Below are positions 17,977 to 25,448 of a DNA stretch of 64,000 nt, in pieces. The stretch is from Calothrix sp. PCC 7716 (GTDB lineage Bacteria; Cyanobacteriota; Cyanobacteriia; Cyanobacteriales; Nostocaceae), in assembly GCF_019977735.1 (NCBI RefSeq), contig NZ_AP025018.1, forward strand, positions 3,844,001-3,908,000, in the 5' to 3' direction. The number at the start of each line of letters is the position of its first letter. Position 1 is the first letter of the stretch. Position numbers and translations under genes: made by a program. The notes under the pieces were generated by a model. The model did not search any database. It saw only the letters and a list, made by a program, of their open reading frames with translations, and was not told the origin of the DNA.

Positions 17977-18537
17977 TTACTTAACTGTCACTAGAGTCAT
18001 TTTTACATCTTTTATTAAATTACAATAGATATCGCTTTCCTTAACTAACAATTCCATATCAGAAACATTATTAGGATACCGTTCGCACCATACCTCACTT
18101 GGAGTATAAGCTACATCTGTTAACTCAAAGTCAACATTGAGGTACAAAGCAAGTAAAGTAAAAGCTTTAGAGCGCGCTTTCCATTCATTGTTGAGTCGTT
18201 TTGAAAACATGCTCAAACCAACAGGTGTAATTGGACGAACATGAGTTGGGTCATGAAAAAATCTATCGCTACGATGGTGGGGAACTGTAATATGTATTTT
18301 GGCGCCTGCTTTACAAATTCGATACAGTTCTTGAATTATTTTTAAGTAGACTTCTGTTTGCTGTCCGAGATGCTCTAATACATGATGCATCCTGATTTCA
18401 GCAACACTATTATCTTCCCAAGGGTAAGGGAACGTTTCCAAATCTAACTTTAAGTCAGGTTTGCCGAATTTATCTATATTTAGATAACCATCAACATGAT
18501 TGGCGCCGCATCCAAGATTTAATCGTAAATTATTCAT
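17977..18537 (-). CDS. Class I SAM-dependent methyltransferase
   Basis: A 186-residue methyltransferase of the type often found with glycan genes. RLNLGCGANHVDGYLNID is motif I, with the LNLGCG-x-x-x-x-GY pattern; LDLETFPYPWEDNSVAEIRMHHVLEHL is the acidic loop and motif II/III; ELYRICKAGAKIHITVPHHRS is motif IV. ATG 18537 (MNNLRLNLGCG) chosen over an upstream start that adds a non-conserved hydrophobic tail. Substrate unknown. Lies alone between repeats. Confidence 0.88.
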   Translation of the reverse strand: MNNLRLNLGCGANHVDGYLNIDKFGKPDLKLDLETFPYPWEDNSVAEIRMHHVLEHLGQQTEVYLKIIQELYRICKAGAKIHITVPHHRSDRFFHDPTHVRPITPVGLSMFSKRLNNEWKARSKAFTLLALYLNVDFELTDVAYTPSEVWCERYPNNVSDMELLVKESDIYCNLIKDVKMTLVTVK

Positions 18538-18966
18538 ATCAACGACGTAGCATAGGCTAGTTGAAAACAAAGTTTGACCTTGTAAAATATTTTAGCTGAA
18601 ATCTTAATTGAGGATTCTCGACTGTTACGAACGTCAAGCACGTTGCAATCTTCGCACCTAGCAGACCGAACAAAAAGGTTCGGTAAACCGAATCTATTAT
18701 TGGATGGCTTGAAAAAATGTCACAATTTGGTGCTACTGGTTTGAGATAACAAGTAGTACTTTTAAAGGTTATGCCTCAAACGACGCAATTTGGTACTACT
18801 GGTTTAAGTTAACCAGTAGTACTGTTAGCGGTTGTTATGATTTTTGGGCACCTGCTCAACAACTCTTCTTTCTTGGGCGCTTCCATCAACACCTTATTGA
18901 GACGTAACAGGAGAGTTTTTTACTCTATAACTGCCTTTTTACATCCGAGATGTTATATAATCATAT
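18538..18966. other. Intergenic region with two tandem hairpins
   Basis: Contains the duplicated hairpin unit at 18723-18830 and an AGGTTCGGTAAACCGAATC-type palindrome (about 18678-18696). No gene seen. It forms the leader of the toxin-antitoxin-like pair. Confidence 0.6.
18723..18830. repeat. Direct duplication of a hairpin unit
   Basis: CAATTTGGTGCTACTGGTTT (18723) and CAATTTGGTACTACTGGTTT (18786) start two similar units of about 45 bases, 63 bases apart. The second forms a perfect 12-base stem (GTACTACTGGTT 18793-18804 with AACCAGTAGTAC 18811-18822) and 6-base loop; the first is degenerate. Confidence 0.85.
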
Positions 18967-19389
18967 ATGAATTTTATAGGGAAATACTTATTGGACATTA
19001 TTATTACTGATTGGGCATTACAATCTTATTTAGACTTAAAGCATAAAAATACTTTTACTTCTGAAGAATACAGAAGTATAATTCGTCCCGATGTAATCCT
19101 ACTAAAGGAAGGTTTTCCTCCACAAAATCCAAAGTTTCACAATGGGAAGTTTTGGAGTCCTGCAACGCTTGGAAACTCCACTATAAAAGATGGATATAAA
19201 ATGAAGTGGCATAATATGGGGCAGGGAAAAGTACAATTGAGACTTGGTATCGCAGTCTTATCTGATTTTTTCTTATGTAGGGGATACGTAAAAAGTAATG
19301 AAAACGTAGATAAGCGAAAAATGGCAAAACTTAAAATTAATATTCGTAATATTAGTAAAGGAAAGTTTTCATATAGAGGTATGTTATGA
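18967..19389 (+). CDS. Putative toxin-like protein paired with an HTH protein
   Basis: A 140-residue protein of no family I can name. It begins MNFIGKYLLDIIITDWALQS, has LLKEGFPPQNPKFHNGKFW, a core MKWHNMGQGKVQLRLGIAVL followed by FFLCRGYVKSNENVDKRKMAKL, and ends in a basic segment. The beta-rich core with conserved-looking Trp-His, Arg and Lys is reminiscent of RelE-like toxins. The stop overlaps the next ATG by 4 bases (ATGA), and the partner has an XRE-type domain, as in HigBA and related systems. Toxin role is inference from this arrangement. Confidence 0.6.
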   Translation: MNFIGKYLLDIIITDWALQSYLDLKHKNTFTSEEYRSIIRPDVILLKEGFPPQNPKFHNGKFWSPATLGNSTIKDGYKMKWHNMGQGKVQLRLGIAVLSDFFLCRGYVKSNENVDKRKMAKLKINIRNISKGKFSYRGML

Positions 19390-19883
19390 TTCCATTTACC
19401 ACTTCGCCTGAGCAGAAAATTAGAGTATATGATATAGCAACAAAAATGGCGAAAGTAGGATTATCAGTAGCATTTATTAATGATGCTGTAGAAATGGCTT
19501 CAGAATATGAAGGTCTACATGACTTGATGGTTCTGTGGGACGAAGAAACTGATATTTGTACTCAAGATGAGATTATTGCGGATATTCAGGATGAGATTGA
19601 TCAGTATAAAGAACTTCCACGAGGTATAGAACGAAAACCCTACATATCATTTGATGAACTAGATAAAATTGCTAATGATATAGTTGATTTCAAAAAATCT
19701 CTTATGAACGAGGTAGATAGATGGGGAGGAGTTGCAAAACTAGCAGAAAAAACAGGTATTCCACAACCGTCTTTAAATAGGTTTTTTGACTCTGCTTCTA
19801 TGCCACATCGCACAACACTTTATAGAATTGCAAACGCTCTTGAAATTACAGAAAGTAAAATTCTTTCCAAGTGGGCAGCTTAA
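19386..19883 (+). CDS. HTH (XRE-like) putative antitoxin
   Basis: A 165-residue protein. The N-terminal half is acidic and helical (EMASEYEGLHDLMVLWDEET, DIQDEIDQYKELPRG); the C-terminal 50 residues are a helix-turn-helix: WGGVAKLAEKTGIPQPSLNRFFDSASMPHRTTLYRIANALEI. HTH at the C-terminus and an acidic N-terminus fit a repressor-antitoxin whose N-domain binds the preceding protein. Translationally coupled to that gene through ATGA. The family is not one I can name. Confidence 0.65.
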   Translation: MIPFTTSPEQKIRVYDIATKMAKVGLSVAFINDAVEMASEYEGLHDLMVLWDEETDICTQDEIIADIQDEIDQYKELPRGIERKPYISFDELDKIANDIVDFKKSLMNEVDRWGGVAKLAEKTGIPQPSLNRFFDSASMPHRTTLYRIANALEITESKILSKWAA

Positions 19884-19986
19884 ACTTTGATTCAAAACGG
19901 ATTAGAGCTTATTCCCGATTAAGATAAACCCTGATTTTGATTATAAAGAAATGTTTTGTAATCGCAAATATTCGGCTAACTTATTC

Positions 19987-20694
19987 TCAAAGTAATGTTC
20001 CTAGAAAGTTTTCATATCCTTGTTTCAACTTTGGTTTGGCGCCAGTTTCAACAATGCTACCGTGAGCCATAATTACTCTATCAAAGTCCCACTCAAATAC
20101 TTTTTGAAATGATTGTTTTACTTTTTGTGTTTCTTTTGATGCAAGTTTTTCTAAAAAAGATGGCGCCAGTTTTCCGTATATTCCCAATAATCTTGCAGCT
20201 AGCTGCGTTTTAAAAGTAAAGTTACCATCGAAATGAAAAGCTGTGTCAGTAAGTATCAAAGTACGACTATCTCTATGGTAAAATACGTACTCGTTAAGTA
20301 TTGAGGCGCCGCTTATATCAAGAACTTTAAATCCATCTATTAGTAAATATTCTACTTGATTTTCAAGACTCCCGTTATTATCGTTTAGAAGTTGGGCAAA
20401 ATCAAGCTTTGGCAATTTGATGTTTAGCCCTTTTGGAATAATCAGCTTTGCAGATGGGTAAATTGCTTGAAACTCTGAGATGAAAAGGTGATGGTAAAGA
20501 TTTGGAGCAATAATATAAGCGACTTGACCAATGTTGTTGAGTTGGTGGATAATCTCTTCGTTTGGTTTGATTGGGGAAATAATCATCAATCCAGATTCTA
20601 AGCGAATAACTGTCATCCGGGTGCCAACGTTTATTCCCCAATACTGAAATGGCTGTTCGGCAACCCAAAGGTTATTATCTATTTGTCTAAGCAT
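19987..20694 (-). CDS. DUF4336 domain protein (metallo-hydrolase-like)
   Basis: A 235-residue protein of the DUF4336 family. It starts MLRQIDNNLWVAEQPFQYWGINVGTRMTVIRL, then AYIIAPNLYHHLFISEFQAIYPSAKLI, ILTDTAFHF and VFEWDFDRVIMAHGSIVE. The layout is metallo-beta-lactamase-like (H-x-F-x-x-x-F, D, HG) but the classic HxHxDH motif is reduced, so metal binding is uncertain. Possibly co-transcribed with the DUF3303 gene 14 bases upstream. Confidence 0.82.
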   Translation of the reverse strand: MLRQIDNNLWVAEQPFQYWGINVGTRMTVIRLESGLMIISPIKPNEEIIHQLNNIGQVAYIIAPNLYHHLFISEFQAIYPSAKLIIPKGLNIKLPKLDFAQLLNDNNGSLENQVEYLLIDGFKVLDISGASILNEYVFYHRDSRTLILTDTAFHFDGNFTFKTQLAARLLGIYGKLAPSFLEKLASKETQKVKQSFQKVFEWDFDRVIMAHGSIVETGAKPKLKQGYENFLGTLL

Positions 20695-20708
20695 AATTTA
20701 CACGCTTT

Positions 20709-20981
20709 TTATAGTATTTTAGTAATTACTTCCATCGTTTCTTTTGATGAAACAACGGGGATTATCTCGAATTCTCCCAAGTCTTCCCACTCTAGTACCC
20801 ATTGCTGAAATAAACGTAAATCATCACATTCCATAAGCTGAAAGCATCGTCCGAAATTGACTTCAACCCAACTATCTATATATCGCAACCCTTCTGGCAT
20901 CATTCGCCCTTTCTCTTGAAATCGGCGATATATATCTTTGGCTTTGCCGTCTTTGAATCGTTCAACTACCATAAACAGCAT
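20709..20981 (-). CDS. DUF3303-family small protein
   Basis: A 90-residue protein, probably a ferredoxin-fold dimeric barrel. ATG 20981 (MLFMVVERFKDGKAKDIYRRF) is preceded by GAGG at a good distance; an upstream start is rejected. Family features: GRMMPEGLRYIDSWVEVNFGRCFQLMECDD and WEDLGEFEIIPVV. Function unknown. Same-strand gene DUF4336 follows after 14 bases and the GNAT gene precedes by 19 bases, so the three look like an operon. Confidence 0.82.
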   Translation of the reverse strand: MLFMVVERFKDGKAKDIYRRFQEKGRMMPEGLRYIDSWVEVNFGRCFQLMECDDLRLFQQWVLEWEDLGEFEIIPVVSSKETMEVITKIL

Positions 20982-21000
20982 ATTATTTCCTCGCAATATC

Positions 21001-21687
21001 TCAATTGAGACGAAGACGAAACTTGGTTAATCCTGGGAATCCGTTATCGAAATACTCGGCGCCAAAGCTTATATACAACTTAAATCCCAAAGACTCATAA
21101 GTACGACGAGCGAGTTCATTACCGTTGATAATCATGATTCCAGCGTGAGAATGTCCTTGTTTTTGTCCTTCTTCTAATAAAGCTTTGAGTAGTACTTTCC
21201 CTAAACCTCGACCGCGCGCTTCTGGTATAACTGCAACTGTTTCGATAATCCACGGCGCCTGCGGTTTAAAGACTATATTACAAGGTTCTTTTCCAAAAGT
21301 TTCTTCGTAATTTAAACGAAACTTGGTTATAGTTTCATCTGACCATCTAAGTAATTTACTAACATCCGCAAAACGCGATAAATTCAAGTAACGGTAGTCA
21401 TCTTGGTTCGGTAGATATACCGCTGCTGCTGCGACAGGTTTATTATTTTCTTCTAGAATACGAAAATCTTCTACATTTCCCCAAGCTGATGCCGAAGCTG
21501 TTAAAAGTGCTTCCAGAAATTTAATCCCACTAGTCCCTGTCTCTTCCAAGATGTCATCCCAAGGACTGTGATTGAGTGGTGGAAGTGATGATTCATAACT
21601 GGTTACAGCTAAAAATGGAATATCTATCGATGTTGCTTTTCTAACTCTAAGCGTGTTGGTATTAGAGTGGTGTAATAAATCACTCAT
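21001..21687 (-). CDS. GNAT family N-acetyltransferase
   Basis: A 228-residue acetyltransferase from ATG 21687 (MSDLLHHSNTNTLRVRKATS). The acetyl-CoA motif is IIETVAVIPEARGRGLGKVLLKALLEEGQKQGH (V-x-P-x-x-RGRGLG), followed by IINGNELARRTYESLGFKLY. Substrate unknown. Divergent from a TetR regulator; two CATAC-N5-GTAT elements sit between, making this gene and its downstream neighbours (DUF3303, DUF4336) the likely target of that regulator. Confidence 0.88.
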   Translation of the reverse strand: MSDLLHHSNTNTLRVRKATSIDIPFLAVTSYESSLPPLNHSPWDDILEETGTSGIKFLEALLTASASAWGNVEDFRILEENNKPVAAAAVYLPNQDDYRYLNLSRFADVSKLLRWSDETITKFRLNYEETFGKEPCNIVFKPQAPWIIETVAVIPEARGRGLGKVLLKALLEEGQKQGHSHAGIMIINGNELARRTYESLGFKLYISFGAEYFDNGFPGLTKFRLRLN

Positions 21688-21706
21688 AAAAAACTGAGAT
21701 AATATA

Positions 21707-21747
21707 CATACTGTTGGTATAAATTTAAGATACATACTGTTTGTATG
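21707..21747. promoter_or_regulatory. Paired operator-like sites CATAC-N5-GTAT(G)
   Basis: CATAC TGTTG GTAT (21707-21720) and CATAC TGTTT GTATG (21733-21747) are two inverted-repeat boxes 26 bases apart, in the 57-base gap between divergent GNAT and TetR genes. The second overlaps the TetR start codon. This arrangement fits autoregulation and control of the GNAT operon. Confidence 0.7.
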
Positions 21748-22359
21748 CATGTCAAGTCTCGTCAAGTGAAGAAAAAACGTACTAAAGCTGAACAATCTGC
21801 TGAAACTCGCGCAATGTTTATTAGTGTTGCACGAGAGTTATTTGCGTCTCAAACTTATGCAAACACCAGTACTGAGCAAATTTTATCAAGTACAAATGTA
21901 ACTCGCGGCGCCTTGTATCATCAATTTGCTGATAAAGCTGATTTATTGCGTGCAGTATGCGAACAAATTCAACAAGAGATTGTAAAAGATATAAATACAG
22001 CAATCGAAAAAGCTGTAGATTCGTTTGATGCACTAATTATTGGGTGCGATGCATTTCTAGAAGCTGTAGCAAAACCTGATATACAACAAATTTGGTTGAT
22101 TGATGCACCAGCAGTTTTAGGTTGGGAGGAGTGGAACCGTTTAGATAGAGAATATGGGTTTGGATTATTGTTAAAGGGAGTAAAGCAAGCAATTGAAGAC
22201 GGGCGCCTGAAGTTACAATCTTATGAAGCAGTTGCTGTGGTGTTAAATGGCGCCATTAATGAAGGTGTAATTTGGGCTGCTAGCTCAGATAATCCTGTTG
22301 AAAAGCTGGCAGATGTTCGTAGTGCTTTGCATGAAATATTACAGGGGTTACGTATTTAA
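21745..22359 (+). CDS. TetR/AcrR-family transcriptional regulator
   Basis: A 204-residue repressor. The N-terminal helix-turn-helix is RAMFISVARELFASQTYANTSTEQILSSTNVTRGALYHQFADKADLLRAV, with the classic TetR GALYHHF motif. The C-terminal ligand domain (about 70-204) is helical and resembles the AcrR/AefR type (QIWLIDAPAVLGWEEWNRLD). Ligand unknown. Its ATG lies within the second CATAC-N5-GTATG box. The probable target is itself and the divergent acetyltransferase. Confidence 0.9.
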   Translation: MHVKSRQVKKKRTKAEQSAETRAMFISVARELFASQTYANTSTEQILSSTNVTRGALYHQFADKADLLRAVCEQIQQEIVKDINTAIEKAVDSFDALIIGCDAFLEAVAKPDIQQIWLIDAPAVLGWEEWNRLDREYGFGLLLKGVKQAIEDGRLKLQSYEAVAVVLNGAINEGVIWAASSDNPVEKLADVRSALHEILQGLRI

Positions 22360-22455
22360 CTTGAATAAATTAATTTGGAAGTTAACACGAGCGCGAGAAC
22401 TCCAGTATTATTAGTAACTATTGTTTATCTAATATAAAAAGGTAAAAAATATAGT

Positions 22456-24354
22456 ATGCTTGTCCTACGAGACTACCAGGAAGACCTTGTTTCAAAAACA
22501 CTTGGCGCCTGGACTAATGGAACTCGGAAAGTTTTACTACAATTAAGCACAGGTGGTGGTAAAACGGTTATTTTTGCAGCAATCGCTTCTCAATTCGCAC
22601 GACACCAAGAAGGGGTTTTAGTTATTGCCCACCGCGAAGAGTTGATTTTACAAGCAGCATCTAAGTTAGAATCTGTAACAGAAAAGGCGCCGGGTATCAT
22701 CAAAGCTGGCTACAAACCAACTGACTCGTTGATACAAGTTGGTAGTATTCAAACTCTTGCACGTCGTAAAAATTATCCCTCAGCCGGATTGGTTATTATC
22801 GACGAAGCGCACCATGCTAGTGCAAATAGTTATCGTAAATTAATTGAAGCTTACCCGAATGCATTAATTCTTGGAGTAACCGCAACACCACGACGGGAAG
22901 ACGGTTACGGACTGCGTGATGTATTTGATGAGTTAATTTGTTCTGTTAGTACTAAAGAATTAATTGCACTTGGCTATTTGACTGATTATAAATTAATTGC
23001 TGGATTTAAATACTCAAAGCATAAAGTACCAAAAAAACGTGATTTTACGAAGAAGGAATTATCTGAAGTCGCCCAAGATTATAAACCCGAAGAAGTTTTA
23101 AAACAATGGAATAATTTTGGTGATAATAAGAAAACTATAATATTCGCCGTTGATGTAGCACACTCCAAATCTATAACTACTCAATTCCGCATGGCTGGTA
23201 TTGCCTGCGAACACATTGATGGAGAAACTGAACAAGACGAACGTAAGGAAATTTTAGACAGATTTCGTAAAGGCGCCACACAAGTAATTTCCAACTGTGC
23301 CATTTTAACTGAGGGATTCGATTGTCCCGATTCGGAAGTCGTAATTATCGCGCGTCCAACGACAAGCGTTACCTTATGGTTACAAATGATAGGGCGTGTA
23401 TTACGTCCTTATCCTGGTAAAACTCACGCTGTCATTATAGATATGACCGATAACTGGTATCGGTTGGGGCGCCCATGTGACCATCGCGAATGGAGTTTAG
23501 AACCTATTACATGTGACCCCGATACAATGGGCGCCCGTTGTTGTTCTAGTTGCCACCATGTATTTAAACCGATGCCTGCTTTAATTCGTACATCGGAGAT
23601 TTTTAATACACAACGATGCGAATTTGTTACTACTTATGAAGCCGATTGTGCTAACTGTGGTAAACCGCTTCGATGGGTATTAGAAGAGGGGCGAGTCGTA
23701 GAAGGTGGTGGTACGCCTATGATTGCCTCTTGTGAAGGCGCCGAATGGTTAGAAGTTCCAGCTAGTGTACGTCCTGCGGTGTTACGTCCTATTGTTGAGA
23801 ATAAAAAAAGGAAATATCGAGGTAATAAAACATATACAGAAAAAGTCCAAGCTATTAAATACTGGATTGAAGAAAACATCGACGTAAATTTAGACGAAAT
23901 TAAATATGCCCTAACTTTAATGGATTTGAAGGCATCACAGCCGTTTGTACTCAGTAATGTATTTGCGTCTATTGCTAATAAAATAAGAACATCTTCTGAT
24001 TGGGACGATGTAGTTCAATATATGTCTTCTCGTTCTGATGATTTAAAAAAAGCAGTTTGGGAAAAATTTAGTGTAGAAGAAAAACAGAAGTTAACTAGAT
24101 GGAAAAATCGTTACACCGAAGAACTTGCTGTTTGGGGAAGCGAAGAAAATCTTAGGGTGATACAAAAAGATTTGGAAGCATGTGAAAAATTTGAGATGTT
24201 CGAGGAATTGTGGCAAATATATAATAAAACAGCAATACGCGACGCATCGAAGCGCATTACTGGAGAAAAAGGCGCCGATTTACAAAGATGGATTTCGAGA
24301 ATGGATTATCTAAGAGAATTAAACAGCATCAATAAAAACGGGGTCTTTTCTTAA
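22456..24354 (+). CDS. SF2 DEAH-box helicase (SSL2/Res-like)
   Basis: A 632-residue superfamily 2 helicase. Motif I STGGGKT (about 31-37), Ia IAHREELI, motif II DEAHH (about 115), motif III GVTATPRR, a helicase C domain with KTIIFAVDVAHSKSI, and motif VI QMIGRVLRPYPGK (about 309-321). After it a Cys-rich zinc-ribbon-like part has CCSSCHHVF and CANCGKP. A helical C-terminal region (450-632) is unassigned. Resembles phage and type III restriction helicases; no nuclease or methylase gene adjoins it. DNA repair or defence is possible but unproven. Confidence 0.88.
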   Translation: MLVLRDYQEDLVSKTLGAWTNGTRKVLLQLSTGGGKTVIFAAIASQFARHQEGVLVIAHREELILQAASKLESVTEKAPGIIKAGYKPTDSLIQVGSIQTLARRKNYPSAGLVIIDEAHHASANSYRKLIEAYPNALILGVTATPRREDGYGLRDVFDELICSVSTKELIALGYLTDYKLIAGFKYSKHKVPKKRDFTKKELSEVAQDYKPEEVLKQWNNFGDNKKTIIFAVDVAHSKSITTQFRMAGIACEHIDGETEQDERKEILDRFRKGATQVISNCAILTEGFDCPDSEVVIIARPTTSVTLWLQMIGRVLRPYPGKTHAVIIDMTDNWYRLGRPCDHREWSLEPITCDPDTMGARCCSSCHHVFKPMPALIRTSEIFNTQRCEFVTTYEADCANCGKPLRWVLEEGRVVEGGGTPMIASCEGAEWLEVPASVRPAVLRPIVENKKRKYRGNKTYTEKVQAIKYWIEENIDVNLDEIKYALTLMDLKASQPFVLSNVFASIANKIRTSSDWDDVVQYMSSRSDDLKKAVWEKFSVEEKQKLTRWKNRYTEELAVWGSEENLRVIQKDLEACEKFEMFEELWQIYNKTAIRDASKRITGEKGADLQRWISRMDYLRELNSINKNGVFS

Positions 24355-24355
24355 A

Positions 24356-24371
24356 TTAAAGGTGCCTTTAA
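24356..24371. repeat. Palindrome TTAAAGGTGCCTTTAA between convergent genes
   Basis: Perfect 7-base arms around TG, spanning the end of the helicase gene region and the stop of the phosphoesterase. Related AGGTGCCTTTA or its complement occurs at 7740, 28577 and 29919 (as GGCGCC). No T-tract, so not a clear terminator. Confidence 0.6.
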
Positions 24372-25186
24372 GAGGGAGATTTCTTTTGTACAAATACAAT
24401 GACTCTGCTATCTGATTTAACGACTTGAATACCGTTTTTTAGTACTATCATGGGAATTTTCCAGTATGAGTGACCGCAAATAACCAGTAGTTTAGTATTT
24501 TTATTTATTTCTTCTAGCTCTAATCTTATAGAACTTTTGCCAAGTAAGTTGTGCCTTGGATAGTCGGGACCTTCGTGTAATACTAAAATGTCAGGCGCCT
24601 GTTTGACTAGTTTTCTAATTTCGTGGATAAAGTCATTTTCACGGCGCCGAAATGGTTTACTTGGTCTTCCAATAATTCCAGAAACACCTGCTATATTTAG
24701 TTCACCATTTTTTGCTATCTCACCATCAAGGTAGTAAATACCCTTGGTTTGTTTGAAAAGTTGAATATCTTCTTCTTTAGTTCCAAAACTATCGTGGTTG
24801 CCTGCTACACCTGCAACCCAGCGAAATTGGCGCCTAAAAGCGTGCCATACTTCGCGTACATCTCCAACTACTCCACTACGCTTATTGATTTCAGCGTATA
24901 AATCGCCTGCTAGTATAACACCCGTGTTTTTTAGTGAGGGTATTTTTTGCTGTTCTGCTAGGTTTTCTAGCTCTTCCAGGACAAGATGACCTACGAGTTG
25001 TTGATTTTTTGGGTCTATTCCTTGTAAATCGCTGGTTACAATAATCGCATCTAAATGATTTGGTAGAACATCTACCTCCCCTATTAATATAGGTATATAT
25101 TTCTCAACCAAACTGACACCACCAGAGGCTACTGTTAAGTAGCGTACCTGATGAATCGGTTTGTGTGAGATTTCTAGGATGTACAT
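24368..25186 (-). CDS. Calcineurin-like metallophosphoesterase
   Basis: A 272-residue metal-dependent phosphoesterase. Motifs in order: ILAGDLY (about 90-96), AGNHDSFG (131-138), VLHEGPDYP (about 200), ICGHSYWKIP (236-245), the GDxY, GNHD and GHxx signatures that hold two metal ions; the first Asp-x-His motif is replaced by TSDLQG (about 51-56). Natural substrate unknown. Convergent with the helicase gene. Confidence 0.85.
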   Translation of the reverse strand: MYILEISHKPIHQVRYLTVASGGVSLVEKYIPILIGEVDVLPNHLDAIIVTSDLQGIDPKNQQLVGHLVLEELENLAEQQKIPSLKNTGVILAGDLYAEINKRSGVVGDVREVWHAFRRQFRWVAGVAGNHDSFGTKEEDIQLFKQTKGIYYLDGEIAKNGELNIAGVSGIIGRPSKPFRRRENDFIHEIRKLVKQAPDILVLHEGPDYPRHNLLGKSSIRLELEEINKNTKLLVICGHSYWKIPMIVLKNGIQVVKSDSRVIVFVQKKSPS

Positions 25187-25275
25187 TGGATATAATATTT
25201 ATTTATAAGTTACCGCATCCACTTAATATAGCCACACTTATATATTATTTCACATGATAGTATAAAAAACGCCGT

Positions 25276-25329
25276 CGTTGTAAGCACTTCAGTGCTTGTC
25301 ATAATTTAAGCACTGAAGTGCTTACAACG
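25276..25329. repeat. Long perfect hairpin (22-base arms)
   Basis: CGTTGTAAGCACTTCAGTGC and two more bases at 25276-25297 pair exactly with 25308-25329 around a 10-base loop. The arms also contain the inner palindrome AGCACTTCAGTGCT. Part of the arm (CTTACAACGAG) is repeated just after. It sits before the Ycf46-like gene in the spacer to a divergent gene. Confidence 0.9.
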
Positions 25330-25448
25330 AGCTTACAACGAGTTCAACGAGTGTGCCATAATACTACTATGTACTACAAAGAATCACAAGGGCGCCTGTC
25401 CCCAATTCCCTATTCCCGACGGTGCAATACTTCCCCACGAGGAATCAT

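Noticed and set aside
18600-18700. tRNA-like stretch with AGGTTCGGTAAACCGAATC
   Set aside because: A palindrome resembling a T-arm, but no acceptor stem, D-arm or anticodon arm can be drawn around it. No tRNA or rRNA gene was seen in the window.
24356-24371. TTAAAGGTGCCTTTAA as a bidirectional terminator
   Set aside because: The stem is short and AT-rich with no T-tract, and the same motif occurs elsewhere away from gene ends.
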